Source: an uncultured Amaricoccus sp.
Lineage (GTDB): Bacteria; Pseudomonadota; Alphaproteobacteria; Rhodobacterales; Rhodobacteraceae
Reading direction: 5' to 3'
Length of the DNA: 21,185 nucleotides
Assembly (NCBI RefSeq): GCF_937858865.1
Contig: NZ_CALLYO010000636.1
Location: 1 to 21,185, forward strand
The notes under the pieces are model-generated. The model had not been told where the DNA came from. It was given only the letters and a program-made list of their open reading frames with translations, and made no database searches. Positions 8,215 through 20,556 of the stretch are shown here, piece after piece (within the stretch, counting starts at the first letter, position 1; every line of letters begins with the position of its first letter). Both the position numbers and the translations under genes were made by a program.

Positions 8215-8301
8215 GGCGGCGGGCGCCATGGCACCGATCGGGCCGCTGCCGCGTTGTCGTCGGGGCGGAGACGCGTCCGCCCGGACAGAAGGAAGAAAAG
8301 C

Positions 8302-8484
8302 ATGCACAGGCACATCATCCTCCTCGCGGCGCTCGGCGCCGGCCTGCTGCTGGCCGCCTGCGGCGAGACCCGCTCGCAGCGGGTCATCACCGGCGCGGCC
8401 GGCGGCGCGCTGGCGGGGGAAGTCATCGCCGACGAGCCGGTGGGCGGCTCGGTCGCCGGCGGCGTGCTCGGCGCCGTCCGCTAG
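8302..8484 (+). CDS. Small glycine-zipper lipoprotein
   Basis: The 60-residue protein starts with a lipoprotein signal (MHRHIILLAALGAGLLLAAC; lipobox LLAAC, Cys20). The mature part is about 40 residues with a glycine-zipper pattern, ITGAAGGALAGEVIADEPVGGSVAGG, like OmsB-type/YMGG zipper peptides that insert in or oligomerise at a membrane. The start is chosen for its AAGGAAG ribosome binding site and because it puts the signal at the N-terminus; the frame opens further upstream without a good site. It lies in the pccB-pccA interval. The specific role is unknown. Confidence 0.75.
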   Translation: MHRHIILLAALGAGLLLAACGETRSQRVITGAAGGALAGEVIADEPVGGSVAGGVLGAVR

Positions 8485-8600
8485 CCGGACGGCAAGGCGG
8501 CCGCGGACCGCCGCTCCTCTCCGCGAAGCCCGCGCAGGCTCCCCTGGCCGCATTCCGGCCGGGGACGGTCACGTCTGCGCCATCCACAAGGACCTGGGAC

Positions 8601-8771
8601 ATGAACGTGCGGAACCTGGCGGCCCTCCTTCTGGCCGGGATTCTCTCGGCCTGCGGCGGAACGGAGGTGGGCGGCGGCCCCGGTCCCGATTCGCTGACCG
8701 GCGAGATGCTCGAATCCGATCCGATACTCGGGGAGGAGATCGACGACGCCACCGGCACCCAGATTCCCTGA
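8601..8771 (+). CDS. Very small lipoprotein, unknown function
   Basis: The 56-residue protein has a short lipoprotein signal (MNVRNLAALLLAGILSAC; lipobox ILSAC, Cys18). The mature peptide is Gly-rich then strongly acidic (PDSLTGEMLESDPILGEEIDDATGTQIP), with no membrane segment. AAGGA lies about 8 nt upstream of the ATG. It ends 20 nt before pccA. The frame continues upstream to 8211, but the extra sequence overlaps the previous lipoprotein gene and is not protein-like. It is easy to miss because of its size. The lipobox and ribosome binding site together make it credible; its function is unknown. Confidence 0.7.
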   Translation: MNVRNLAALLLAGILSACGGTEVGGGPGPDSLTGEMLESDPILGEEIDDATGTQIP

Positions 8772-8791
8772 ACCCGACCCGGTAGACCCGC

Positions 8792-10792
<2,001 letters not shown>

Positions 10793-10800
10793 TGCGCGGC

Positions 10801-11058
10801 TCAGCGGTTGCGGCGGCTCCAGGGTTCGCCGCTGAAGGGGTCGATGCGGATGCTGGCGCGGCGGTTGTTCGTGTTGATGAACTCGATGTCCCAGTAGCCG
10901 TCGTCGTCCCATTCGAGCTCGGTGAAGACGCGGACCGGCTGGCTCTTCTCGACGCCGGCGACGATCTGGCTGAGCGGCAGCCCGTTGGCGGGCGGCAGGT
11001 TCTGGCCGAAGGCCGGCGCCGCGAGAAGAAGGGCGGGGGCGAGGGCGAGCAGGCGCAT
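10801..11058 (-). CDS. Small periplasmic PepSY-like protein
   Basis: The 85-residue protein has a signal peptide (MRLLALAPALLLAAPAFGQ) and one PepSY-like repeat: LSQIVAGVEKSQPVRVFTELEWDDDGYWDIEFINTNNRRASIRIDPFSGEP. The alternation of a short helix and a hairpin ending in xIDPxxGE is typical of PepSY domains, which often act as periplasmic regulators or inhibitors. AAGGAG lies 6 nt before the ATG. It is on the strand opposite to the propionate genes and 79 nt downstream of the DUF4174 gene, with which it may be co-transcribed. Its ligand is unknown. Confidence 0.8.
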   Translation of the reverse strand: MRLLALAPALLLAAPAFGQNLPPANGLPLSQIVAGVEKSQPVRVFTELEWDDDGYWDIEFINTNNRRASIRIDPFSGEPWSRRNR

Positions 11059-11137
11059 GGGATCTCCTTGCAGGGGCTTGTGGGACGGGTCAGTCCGCGC
11101 GAGGCTAGCGCGTGGCGGGCCGCGGCACCAGCCTCGT

Positions 11138-11548
11138 TCAGGGCCGCTGCGAGCCGGTCTCCTGCCGTCGGGAGGGGGTGCGGTCGATGAAGTTGGCGAG
11201 CTCGCGCACCGAGGTGGGCAGCGGACGGCGGTGGGCGACGGTGCCGTCGACGTCGATGAGGACGAGCCCGAAGCCCTGCGGGCGGAGCTGCCGGCGCAGC
11301 GGGCCGTTCGCCGCCGGGTCGGTGTCGGTGAGGACGACGACGCGGCGCTTCTCGAGCTCCTCGGGGAGGGCTTCGAGCATCGCCATCTGCTGCACGAACT
11401 TCGGATCCTCGGGGTCGTCGGCGAAGACGACCACCGGACGGCTCCCCTTGAGCTCGGCGAGCGTCGGCTGCGGGGCGTCCTGCGCCACCGCCGCGAGCGG
11501 CAGCGTGACGGCGAGGATCAGGCCGGCGAGGATTGGGCGCATCGTCAT
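11138..11548 (-). CDS. DUF4174 exported protein
   Basis: From this start (MTMRPILAGLILAVTLPLAAVAQ) the product is 136 residues with a clear signal peptide. The mature part matches the DUF4174 pattern common in Rhodobacteraceae: LKGSRPVVVFADDPEDPKFVQQMAMLE, RRVVVLTDTDPAANGPLRRQLRPQGFGLVLIDVDGTV, then a C-terminal helix SVRELANFIDRTPSRRQE. The fold looks thioredoxin-like but without catalytic cysteines. AGGGAGAG directly precedes the start; the second ATG at 11542 is less well spaced, and the open frame up to 11806 is antisense to the mutase gene and not used. It is divergent from the methylmalonyl-CoA mutase gene with a 65-nt shared upstream region. Confidence 0.82.
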   Translation of the reverse strand: MTMRPILAGLILAVTLPLAAVAQDAPQPTLAELKGSRPVVVFADDPEDPKFVQQMAMLEALPEELEKRRVVVLTDTDPAANGPLRRQLRPQGFGLVLIDVDGTVAHRRPLPTSVRELANFIDRTPSRRQETGSQRP

Positions 11549-11613
11549 TCTCTCCCTGACGGCATCTAGCCAACAAGCGCCGGGGAGCGCGAGAGATTTC
11601 TGGAGGGAAAGCC

Positions 11614-13755
11614 ATGAGCGCAGACCTTGATGCCTGGGCCGCGCTGGCGGCGAAGGAGCTGAAGGGCAGGCCGGCCGAGAGCCTGACCTGGGAGACGCCC
11701 GAGGCGATCGCGGTGAAGCCGCTCTATACCGAGGCGGATCTCGCGGGGCTCGGGCATCTCGGCGGCCTGCCTGGGCTGCCGCCCTATACACGCGGGCCGC
11801 GGGCAACGATGTACGCCGGGCGGCCGTGGACGATCCGGCAGTATGCCGGCTTCTCGACGGCGGAGGAGAGCAACGCCTTCTACCGCAAGGCGCTGGCGGC
11901 CGGGCAGCAGGGGGTGAGCGTCGCCTTCGACCTCGCGACGCACCGCGGCTACGACAGCGACCATCCGCGGGTGGTGGGCGACGTCGGCAAGGCCGGGGTG
12001 GCGATCGATTCGGTCGAGGACATGAAGGCCCTCTTCGACGGCATCCCGCTCGAGAAGGTCTCGGTGTCGATGACGATGAACGGGGCGGTGATCCCGATCC
12101 TCGCCAACTTCATCGTCGCCGGCGAGGAGCAGGGGGTCGAGCGGCGGCTGCTGTCGGGGACGATCCAGAACGACATCCTGAAGGAGTTCATGGTGCGGAA
12201 CACCTACGTGTATCCGCCCGAGCCCTCGATGCGGATCGTCGCGGACATCATCGGCTATACCGCGGCCGAGATGCCGAAGTTCAACTCGATCTCGATCTCC
12301 GGCTACCACATGCAGGAGGCCGGCGCGAACCTGGTGCAGGAGCTCGGCTTCACGCTGGCGGACGGGAAGGAGTACGTGAAGGCGGCGATCGCGGCCGGCA
12401 TGGACGTCGACGAGTTCGCGGGACGCCTGAGCTTCTTCTTCGCGATCGGGATGAACTTCTTCATGGAAGTCGCGAAGCTGCGGGCCGCCCGCCTGCTCTG
12501 GCACCGGATCATGGAGGGGTTCGGGGCGCGGAAGCCGTCGAGCCTGATGCTCAGGACGCACTGCCAGACCAGCGGGGTCAGCCTGCAGGAGCAGGACCCC
12601 TACAACAACGTGGTCAGGACCGCCTACGAGGCGATGGCGGCGGCGCTCGGGGGCACGCAGAGCCTTCACACGAACGCGCTCGACGAAGCCATTGCGCTGC
12701 CGACGGAATTCTCCGCTCGCATCGCGCGCAACACCCAGCTCATCCTGCAGGAGGAGACCGGGATCACCCATGTGGTCGATCCGCTCGCCGGCTCCTACTA
12801 TGTCGAGAAGCTGACGGCGGAGCTGGCCGATGCGGCCTGGGCGCTGATCGAGGAGGTCGAGGCGCTCGGCGGCATGACCAAGGCGGTGATCTCGGGGATG
12901 CCGAAGCTCCGCATCGAGGAATCGGCGGCGCGGCGGCAGGCGGCGGTCGACCGCGGCGACGAGGTGATCGTCGGGGTCAACAAGTATCGTCTGGCCGAGC
13001 AGGAGCCGATCGACATCCTCGACGTCGACAACGTCAAGGTGCGCGAGGCGCAGGTGGCGCGGCTCGAGCGGATCCGCGCGACGCGCGACCAGGCGGCCTG
13101 GGCGAAGGCGATGGCCGAGCTCGAGCGCGCGGCGCGCGAGGGCGGCAACCTGCTCGCCGCGGCGGTCGAGGCGGCGCGGGCGCGGGCCAGCGTGGGGGAG
13201 ATCTCGGATGCGATGGAGAAGGTGTTCGGCCGGCACCGGGCCGAGGTGAAGATGCTCGCCGGGGTCTACGGCGCGGCCTACGAGGGCGACGAGGCCTTCG
13301 CGGCGATCCAGAAGGACGTCGAGGCCTTCGCCGAGGAGGAGGGGCGGCGGCCGCGCCTGCTGGTGGTGAAGATGGGCCAGGACGGGCACGACCGCGGCGC
13401 CAAGGTCATCGCCACCGCCTTCGCCGACATCGGCTTCGACGTGGACGTGGGGCCGCTCTTCCAGACGCCGGAGGAGGCGGCGCAGGATGCGATCGACAAC
13501 GACGTGCACGTCGTCGGCATCTCGAGCCAGGCGGCGGGGCACAAGACGCTGGCGCCGAAGCTGATCGAGGCGCTGCGGGCGCAGGGGGCCGGCGACATCC
13601 TCGTCATCTGCGGCGGCGTCATCCCGCAGCAGGACTACGACTTCCTCAGGCAGGCCGGGGTCGCGGCGATCTTCGGGCCGGGGACGAACATCCCGGCGGC
13701 GGCGCGCGAGATCCTCGCCCTCGTCCGCGCGCGCCGCGCGGAGACCGCCTCGTGA
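11614..13755 (+). CDS. Methylmalonyl-CoA mutase, fused large and B12-binding domains
   Basis: The 713-residue protein converts (R)-methylmalonyl-CoA to succinyl-CoA with adenosylcobalamin. The N-terminal TIM barrel (about 60-560) has [42 protein letters not shown], and [19 protein letters not shown]. The C-terminal cobalamin-binding domain (about 575-710) carries the DxHxxG motif with Asp590, His592 (lower axial ligand) and Gly595, followed by [10 protein letters not shown] and the GGVIP loop. Domain order, length and active-site text fit methylmalonyl-CoA mutase better than ethylmalonyl-CoA mutase. GGAGGGAAAG lies 5 nt before the ATG. Names in use are scpA, mcmA or bhbA. It completes the route from PCC, with the epimerase absent from the window. 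Confidence 0.96.
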   Translation: MSADLDAWAALAAKELKGRPAESLTWETPEAIAVKPLYTEADLAGLGHLGGLPGLPPYTRGPRATMYAGRPWTIRQYAGFSTAEESNAFYRKALAAGQQGVSVAFDLATHRGYDSDHPRVVGDVGKAGVAIDSVEDMKALFDGIPLEKVSVSMTMNGAVIPILANFIVAGEEQGVERRLLSGTIQNDILKEFMVRNTYVYPPEPSMRIVADIIGYTAAEMPKFNSISISGYHMQEAGANLVQELGFTLADGKEYVKAAIAAGMDVDEFAGRLSFFFAIGMNFFMEVAKLRAARLLWHRIMEGFGARKPSSLMLRTHCQTSGVSLQEQDPYNNVVRTAYEAMAAALGGTQSLHTNALDEAIALPTEFSARIARNTQLILQEETGITHVVDPLAGSYYVEKLTAELADAAWALIEEVEALGGMTKAVISGMPKLRIEESAARRQAAVDRGDEVIVGVNKYRLAEQEPIDILDVDNVKVREAQVARLERIRATRDQAAWAKAMAELERAAREGGNLLAAAVEAARARASVGEISDAMEKVFGRHRAEVKMLAGVYGAAYEGDEAFAAIQKDVEAFAEEEGRRPRLLVVKMGQDGHDRGAKVIATAFADIGFDVDVGPLFQTPEEAAQDAIDNDVHVVGISSQAAGHKTLAPKLIEALRAQGAGDILVICGGVIPQQDYDFLRQAGVAAIFGPGTNIPAAAREILALVRARRAETAS

Positions 13756-13783
13756 GCCGGGCGCCGGGGCGGTCTTCGTCCCG

Positions 13784-13807
13784 TGCCTGAAGGTCCTTCA
13801 GGCATTT
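13784..13807 (+). terminator. Terminator after methylmalonyl-CoA mutase
   Basis: TGCCTGAAGG (13784-13793) and its perfect complement (13795-13804) are separated by one base, so the RNA would form a shorter stem with a loop of 5 to 7 nt. It is followed by TTT, 28 nt after the stop codon. Likely Rho-independent terminator separating the mutase from maeB. Confidence 0.65.
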
Positions 13808-13986
13808 GGCCGGATGCGCGAGCCGCCGGGGCGGGCGAGAATGTCGTGGCCCGAAACGAAGCGGGCCTTGAGACCGTCGCCACGGAGCCGGCAGGCCGCC
13901 GTGGCGATGAACGATGCCGGTTGCCGCCCGACGGCCCCGGCCGATCCTGAAGCATGTCGGCCGCAGGCCGCGGGGGAGAGCGCGAG

Positions 13987-16272
<2,286 letters not shown>

Positions 16273-16299
16273 GACGCATCGCTGCACGGGGGAACTGCC

Positions 16300-18198
16300 A
16301 TGGGCTACCGCGAGGTCTACGACGGCTGGAAGACCGATCCCGAGGGCTTCTGGATGCGGGCGGCGGAGGCGATAGACTGGATCGAGGCGCCGACGCGCGC
16401 GCTCGATCCGAGCCGGGCGCCCTTCTATGGCTGGTTCCCCGACGCGGTCTGCAACACCTGCCAGAACGCCGTCGACCGGCACGTCGAGGCCGGCCACGGC
16501 GACCGGACGGCGATCATCCACGATTCGCCCGTCACCGGGCGGGTCTCGCGGATCAGCTACGCCGAGCTGCGCGACCGGGTGGCGCGGCTCGGCGGCGCGC
16601 TGGCGGCCCGCGGCATCGGCCAGGGCGACCGGGTGGTCATCTACATGCCGATGGTGCCCGAGGCGCTGGTGGCGATGCTCGCCTGCGCGCGGATCGGGGC
16701 GATCCATTCGGTGGTCTTCGGCGGCTTCGCCGCGCACGAGCTCGCCGTGCGCATCGACGACGCGCAGCCGAAGGCGATCATCGCCGCCTCCTGCGGCATC
16801 GAGCCGGGGCGCGTCGTCCACTACAAGCCGCTCGTCGACGCCGCGATCGCGCAGGCGAAGCACAAGCCCGAGTTCTGCATCATCTTCCAGCGCGAGCAGG
16901 AGCGGGCGAGCCTGGTGCCCGGGCGCGACGTCGACTGGAACGAGGCGCAGGAGGGGGTGGCACCGGTCGGCTGCACGCCGGTCGGCGGCATGGATCCGCT
17001 CTACATCCTCTATACCTCCGGCACCACCGGCCAGCCGAAGGGCGTGGTCCGGGCCAATGCCGGGCACATGGTCGCGCTCGCCTGGTCGATGAAGAACATC
17101 TACGCCGCGGGGGCGGGCGACGTCTTCTGGGCCGCCTCCGACGTCGGCTGGGTGGTCGGGCATTCCTACATCTGCTATGCGCCGCTCCTCGTCGGGGCGA
17201 CGACCGTCGTCTTCGAGGGCAAGCCGGTCGGCACGCCGGACGCCGGCACCTTCTGGCGGGTGATCGCCGAGCATGGCGTGAAGTGCCTCTTCACCGCGCC
17301 GACCGCCTTGCGCGCGATCAAGCGCGACGATCCGGCCGGGGCGCTGGTCAGGGACTACGACCTCTCCAGCCTGAAGTATCTGTTCCTCGCCGGCGAGCGG
17401 GCCGATCCCGACACCATCGAGTGGGCGCGGCGGCTGCTCGACGTGCCGGTGATCGACAACTGGTGGCAGACCGAGACCGGCTGGCCGATCGTCGCCAATC
17501 CGGTCGGGATCGAGCTCCTGCCGGTGAAGCTCGGCTCGCCGACGGTGCCGATGCCGGGCTACGACGTGCAGATCCTGTCGGAGGGGGGGACGCCGCTCGC
17601 GGCGGGCGAGCTCGGCGCGGTGGCGATCCGCCTGCCGCTGCCGCCGGGGACGCTCTCGACCCTCTGGGGCGCCGACGAGCGGTTCGAGCGGTCCTATCTC
17701 ACCACCTTCCCCGGCTACTACGAGACCGGCGACGCCGGCGTGCTCGACGAGGACGGCTATCTCTCGATCATGGCGCGCACCGACGACGTCATCAACGTCG
17801 CGGGCCATCGCCTCTCCACGGGCGCGATGGAGGAGGTGCTGGCCGCGCATCCGGACGTGGCGGAATGCGCGGTGATCGGGGTCGCCGACGACCTCAAGGG
17901 GCAGCTCCCGCTCGGGCTTCTCTGCCTCAACAAGGGCTCGGAGCGCGATCCCGACACGGTCGTCGCGGAATGCGTGCGCCTGGTGCGCGACCAGATCGGG
18001 CCGGTGGCCGCCTTCCGCCTCGCGGTGGTGGTCGACCGGCTGCCGAAGACCCGCTCCGGCAAGATCCTGCGCGGCACCATGAGCCGCATGGCCGACGGGC
18101 TCGAGTGGAAGGCGCCGGCGACGATCGACGATCCGGTGATCCTCGACGAGATCGCCAACCGCTTCGCCACCGTCGGTCTGCCGCGCCAGGAGGGCTGA
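16300..18198 (+). CDS. prpE: Propionyl-CoA synthetase (propionate-CoA ligase)
   Basis: The 632-residue ANL-superfamily enzyme activates propionate with ATP and CoA via propionyl-AMP. The start MGYREVYDGWKTDPEGFW is the PrpE-type N-terminus and has GGGGGA 7 nt upstream. Motifs in order: GRVSRISYAELRDRVARLG, YTSGTTGQPKGV (238-249, P-loop-like A3), VGWVVGHSYICYAPLL, DNWWQTETGWPI (A5), YYETGDAG (A7), and PKTRSGKILR with the adenylation Lys588 (A10), the site typically acetylated for control. Sequence style and genomic context favour propionate over acetate as substrate, though acetate activity is possible. It is co-transcribed with maeB and feeds propionyl-CoA to the PCC encoded upstream. Confidence 0.93.
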   Translation: MGYREVYDGWKTDPEGFWMRAAEAIDWIEAPTRALDPSRAPFYGWFPDAVCNTCQNAVDRHVEAGHGDRTAIIHDSPVTGRVSRISYAELRDRVARLGGALAARGIGQGDRVVIYMPMVPEALVAMLACARIGAIHSVVFGGFAAHELAVRIDDAQPKAIIAASCGIEPGRVVHYKPLVDAAIAQAKHKPEFCIIFQREQERASLVPGRDVDWNEAQEGVAPVGCTPVGGMDPLYILYTSGTTGQPKGVVRANAGHMVALAWSMKNIYAAGAGDVFWAASDVGWVVGHSYICYAPLLVGATTVVFEGKPVGTPDAGTFWRVIAEHGVKCLFTAPTALRAIKRDDPAGALVRDYDLSSLKYLFLAGERADPDTIEWARRLLDVPVIDNWWQTETGWPIVANPVGIELLPVKLGSPTVPMPGYDVQILSEGGTPLAAGELGAVAIRLPLPPGTLSTLWGADERFERSYLTTFPGYYETGDAGVLDEDGYLSIMARTDDVINVAGHRLSTGAMEEVLAAHPDVAECAVIGVADDLKGQLPLGLLCLNKGSERDPDTVVAECVRLVRDQIGPVAAFRLAVVVDRLPKTRSGKILRGTMSRMADGLEWKAPATIDDPVILDEIANRFATVGLPRQEG

Positions 18199-18235
18199 GG
18201 GGCGGAATTCGCGTTTCGCGAGGCGCCGTTTACGC

Positions 18236-18279
18236 TTCTTCCCGAATTGCGACAGCCGTGCCTCGCAATTCGGGAAGAA
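18236..18279. promoter_or_regulatory. Perfect 17-bp inverted repeat upstream of sensory operon
   Basis: TTCTTCCCGAATTGCGA at 18236-18252 and its exact complement at 18263-18279, with a 10-nt loop. It lies 38 nt past the prpE stop and is centred about 85 nt upstream of the predicted sigma-54 start site. No T-tract follows on either strand. It can be read as an enhancer-binding site for the sensory operon or as a hairpin ending the maeB-prpE transcript, or both. Confidence 0.6.
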
Positions 18280-18314
18280 CATCCCACGCGTGCAATATTA
18301 GTGCGCGATTCAAC

Positions 18315-18332
18315 TTGGCATGGTAGTTGCTT
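18315..18332 (+). promoter_or_regulatory. Sigma-54 type promoter candidate (-24/-12)
   Basis: TTGGCATG-N4-TTGCTT: the invariant GG (18317-18318) and GC (18329-18330) are separated by exactly 10 nt, and only one base of the YTGGCACG half differs from consensus. The start site would be near 18342, 47 nt before the GTG of the next gene. An overlapping sigma-70 reading, TTGGCA-N16-TAATCT, is weaker (poor -10). Confidence 0.5.
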
Positions 18333-18388
18333 AAGTTAATCTAGGGTCGAGGCGAGGGGCAACCGGACGGTCAAGGAGGCTTTTCCCT

Positions 18389-18886
18389 GTGATACCCTGG
18401 TTCGGCGCGGCCCTTTCCGCGCTTCTGCGTACACTCCTCGTCGCATGCCTTTCCCTCTTGCCCGTCGGCGTGTCGGCGGCCGAATCGGTGCTCCGCCTGG
18501 TCGGTGGCGACGGCCGGGCGCTCGATCTCTCGCTGCAAGAGCTCCAGGCCATGCCCCAGACCACCGTCGCCACCGAGAACGAGTTCAGCGACGGCGTGGT
18601 CAGCTACCGCGGCCCGCTGGTGCGGGACGTCCTCGGCCTCGCCGGCATGGAGCGGCTGGCCGAGGTGCGCTTCGTCGCGGCGAACGACTATTTCGTCGAC
18701 ATCCCCACCCGCGACTTCAGCGACTATGACGCCATCCTCGCCATGACCGCCGACGGCGAGCGGCTGTCGCGCCGCGAGAAGGGGCCGCTCTGGCTCATGT
18801 ATCCGATCTCCGATCACGCCGAGCTGCGCAGCCGGGTCTACCTCCGCCGGCTGATCTGGCAGGTGGTCCGGATCGAATCGCGATGA
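18389..18886 (+). CDS. Periplasmic molybdopterin-oxidoreductase-fold protein without cofactor cysteine
   Basis: The 165-residue protein starts at GTG (AAGGAGG 9 nt upstream). It has a signal peptide to about residue 31 (LLVACLSLLPVGVSAAE), then a single oxidoreductase molybdopterin-binding (sulfite-oxidase-like) domain: LDLSLQELQAMPQTTVAT, VVSYRGPLVRDVLGLAG, RFVAANDYFVDIPTRDFSDYDAILAM, KGPLWLMYPISDHAELRSRVYLRRLIWQVVRIE. The only cysteine is in the signal peptide, so the Mo-ligating cysteine of true oxidoreductases is missing and catalysis is unlikely. Its stop overlaps the next start (ATGA), coupling it to a histidine kinase with a large periplasmic region, so I infer a ligand-binding or signal-relay role in the periplasm. 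Confidence 0.85.
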   Translation: MIPWFGAALSALLRTLLVACLSLLPVGVSAAESVLRLVGGDGRALDLSLQELQAMPQTTVATENEFSDGVVSYRGPLVRDVLGLAGMERLAEVRFVAANDYFVDIPTRDFSDYDAILAMTADGERLSRREKGPLWLMYPISDHAELRSRVYLRRLIWQVVRIESR

Positions 18887-20529
18887 CCCTCGGCCGACCG
18901 ATCCCGCGCTATCTCGGCGTCGTCGTCCTGCTGGCGATGGCCGGGTTCGCATCGGTCGGCTTCTTCTCGATCCGCCGCGACGTCGAGAACCTGCGCATCA
19001 TCAGCCAGGACAACACCCAGTGGTCGGCGACCCAGATGGAGCTCGAGCTGCTGCGCTTCCGGCTGAGCCTCGCCGACCTCGCCCCCCGGCCGATGCCGGA
19101 GACGATCGCGGCGATGCAGGAGCGTTTCGACATCCTGTGGAGCCGCGTCTTCATGATGGGGCACGGCCGGCTCGGCGAGAGCCTGCTGCGCTACGACGGC
19201 GAGGACGGACCGGTCGCCGGCCTTGCCGCCTACCTGCAGGAGCTCGACCCGATCCTCGGCGATCTCGCCCGGCCCAGCCCCGGCCTCGCCGCGCGGCTCG
19301 CCGGGATCGAGGAGCGGCTCGCCGCGTTCCAGCAGGAGCTGCGCGAATACACGCTCCGCGTCATCCGCGCCGATTCGGCCGCCGGCGACCAGGTGCGCAC
19401 CCGCATCCAGACCAGCGCGCGGCTCACCGCCGTCATCAGCCTCGCCGCGGTGCTCCTGAGCGTGCTGGCGCTCTTTCTCATCCTGCGCGAGAACCGCCGC
19501 CAGCGGGAGATCGCCGAGATGAGCCGCAGGAGCGCCGAGCAGGCCGAGCTCGCCAGCCGCGCCAAGTCGCGATTTCTGAGCATGATGAGCCACGAGCTCA
19601 GGAACCCGCTCAACGGCATCCTCGGACCGCTGGCGCTGCTCGGCCAGAGCGAGCTGGCCGGCCGCCAGCAGCGGCTCGTCGTGCAGGCGCAGCAGTCGGG
19701 CCAGTCGATGGTGCAGATGCTCTCGGGCCTGCTCGACTACGGCGAGGTGCAGGACGGCCGCTTCCGCCTGAAGAGCGAGCCCTTCGGCCTCGGGGCGCTG
19801 GCCGCGGCGGTGCGCGGCGACCTGCGCGCCGAGGGCGCCGGGGGGGCCACCGTCACCGTCCTCGCCGGCGCGCCCGAGCGGGTGCACGGTGACCTCGACC
19901 GGCTGCGGCAGATCTTCGTCCACCTCGCGCTCTACATGGTGGAGAACCGCGACCCGGCCACCGCGACGCTGAGCTTCGGCCACGACGGGACGAGCCTCGC
20001 CGGCGAGATCGCCATCGCGGCGAGTGGCGAGCTCGTCGACTGGAAGCTCGACCTGCTCATGGACCTGCGCGAGGGCTCGCCCGACCAGGTGACGGCCGAG
20101 GCGCTGCGCCCGCTGATCGCCCGCGGCCTCATCGCCGCCTGCAACGGCGTCCTCAGCCTCGTGGAGACGGCCGACAGCCGGCGGATCGTCCGCGTGGCCG
20201 TTCCCTCGGCGGCCGTGCGCCTCGAGCTTCTCCGCGTGCATCTCGAGACCCGCTCGATGGCGCTCGCCGCCATCTACCAGGCGGCGCTGCGCAGCGACCG
20301 GGTGGTCTTCCTGCCGCCGGAGAGCAGCGATCCGGTCGACATCGTGCTGGTGGACAGCACCAGCGTGGGCGAGCTTCCGCTCATGGCCCGCCTCAGGGCC
20401 CGCTTCCCGAGCGCGCTCTTCGTCTCGCTCGGGCAGCCGCAGAGCCCGGAATTCTTCGACGATATCGTCGAGGTGCCGAACGACATGTCGCAGCTGCGCT
20501 CCAGCATCCTCGGACGCCTCGCCTCATAG
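18883..20529 (+). CDS. Membrane histidine kinase with degenerate ATP-binding and receiver-like domains
   Basis: The 548-residue protein has membrane helix 1 (about 8-30), a mostly helical periplasmic sensor (31-180), helix 2 (about 183-202), a cytoplasmic linker, and a HisKA domain with phospho-acceptor His237 in FLSMMSHELRNPLNGILG. The catalytic domain (about 300-445) is badly degenerate: the N-box position reads DLDRLRQIFVHLALYMVENRDP without the usual Asn set, and no DxGxG or GxGLG box can be found. The tail (about 450-548) resembles a receiver: IVLVD491 could align with the phospho-Asp, but the acidic pair and the C-terminal Lys-Pro are missing (VEVPND instead). It therefore probably cannot autophosphorylate alone. 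Its start overlaps the previous stop. Confidence 0.85.
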   Translation: MTLGRPIPRYLGVVVLLAMAGFASVGFFSIRRDVENLRIISQDNTQWSATQMELELLRFRLSLADLAPRPMPETIAAMQERFDILWSRVFMMGHGRLGESLLRYDGEDGPVAGLAAYLQELDPILGDLARPSPGLAARLAGIEERLAAFQQELREYTLRVIRADSAAGDQVRTRIQTSARLTAVISLAAVLLSVLALFLILRENRRQREIAEMSRRSAEQAELASRAKSRFLSMMSHELRNPLNGILGPLALLGQSELAGRQQRLVVQAQQSGQSMVQMLSGLLDYGEVQDGRFRLKSEPFGLGALAAAVRGDLRAEGAGGATVTVLAGAPERVHGDLDRLRQIFVHLALYMVENRDPATATLSFGHDGTSLAGEIAIAASGELVDWKLDLLMDLREGSPDQVTAEALRPLIARGLIAACNGVLSLVETADSRRIVRVAVPSAAVRLELLRVHLETRSMALAAIYQAALRSDRVVFLPPESSDPVDIVLVDSTSVGELPLMARLRARFPSALFVSLGQPQSPEFFDDIVEVPNDMSQLRSSILGRLAS

Positions 20530-20530
20530 T

Positions 20531-20556
20531 TGGCAAACTGCGAATGCGGTTTGCCA
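20531..20556. promoter_or_regulatory. Inverted repeat overlapping the promoter of the last gene
   Basis: TGGCAAAC (20531-20538), 10-nt spacer, GTTTGCCA (20549-20556): perfect 8-bp arms. The right arm contains the predicted -35 hexamer, so a bound protein would compete with or contact RNA polymerase. It starts directly after the upstream stop codon, so a terminator is the alternative, but only TTT follows. Confidence 0.5.

Noticed and set aside
11138..11806. Longer start for the DUF4174 gene
   Set aside because: The extra 86 residues are antisense to the mutase gene, and the start at 11548 has a ribosome binding site and exposes a signal peptide.
13798..13986. Protein-like stretch on the minus strand in the mutase-maeB gap (ending LRGDGLKARFVSGHDILARP...)
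   Set aside because: No ATG, GTG or TTG start in that frame within the gap, and its stop falls inside the mutase terminator hairpin, so I do not call a gene.
18236..18279. Classical Rho-independent terminator of prpE
   Set aside because: The stem is strong but no T-run follows on either strand; kept as an inverted repeat with uncertain role.
18389..18886. Active molybdenum oxidoreductase subunit
   Set aside because: The mature protein contains no cysteine to ligate the metal and is much shorter than catalytic family members.
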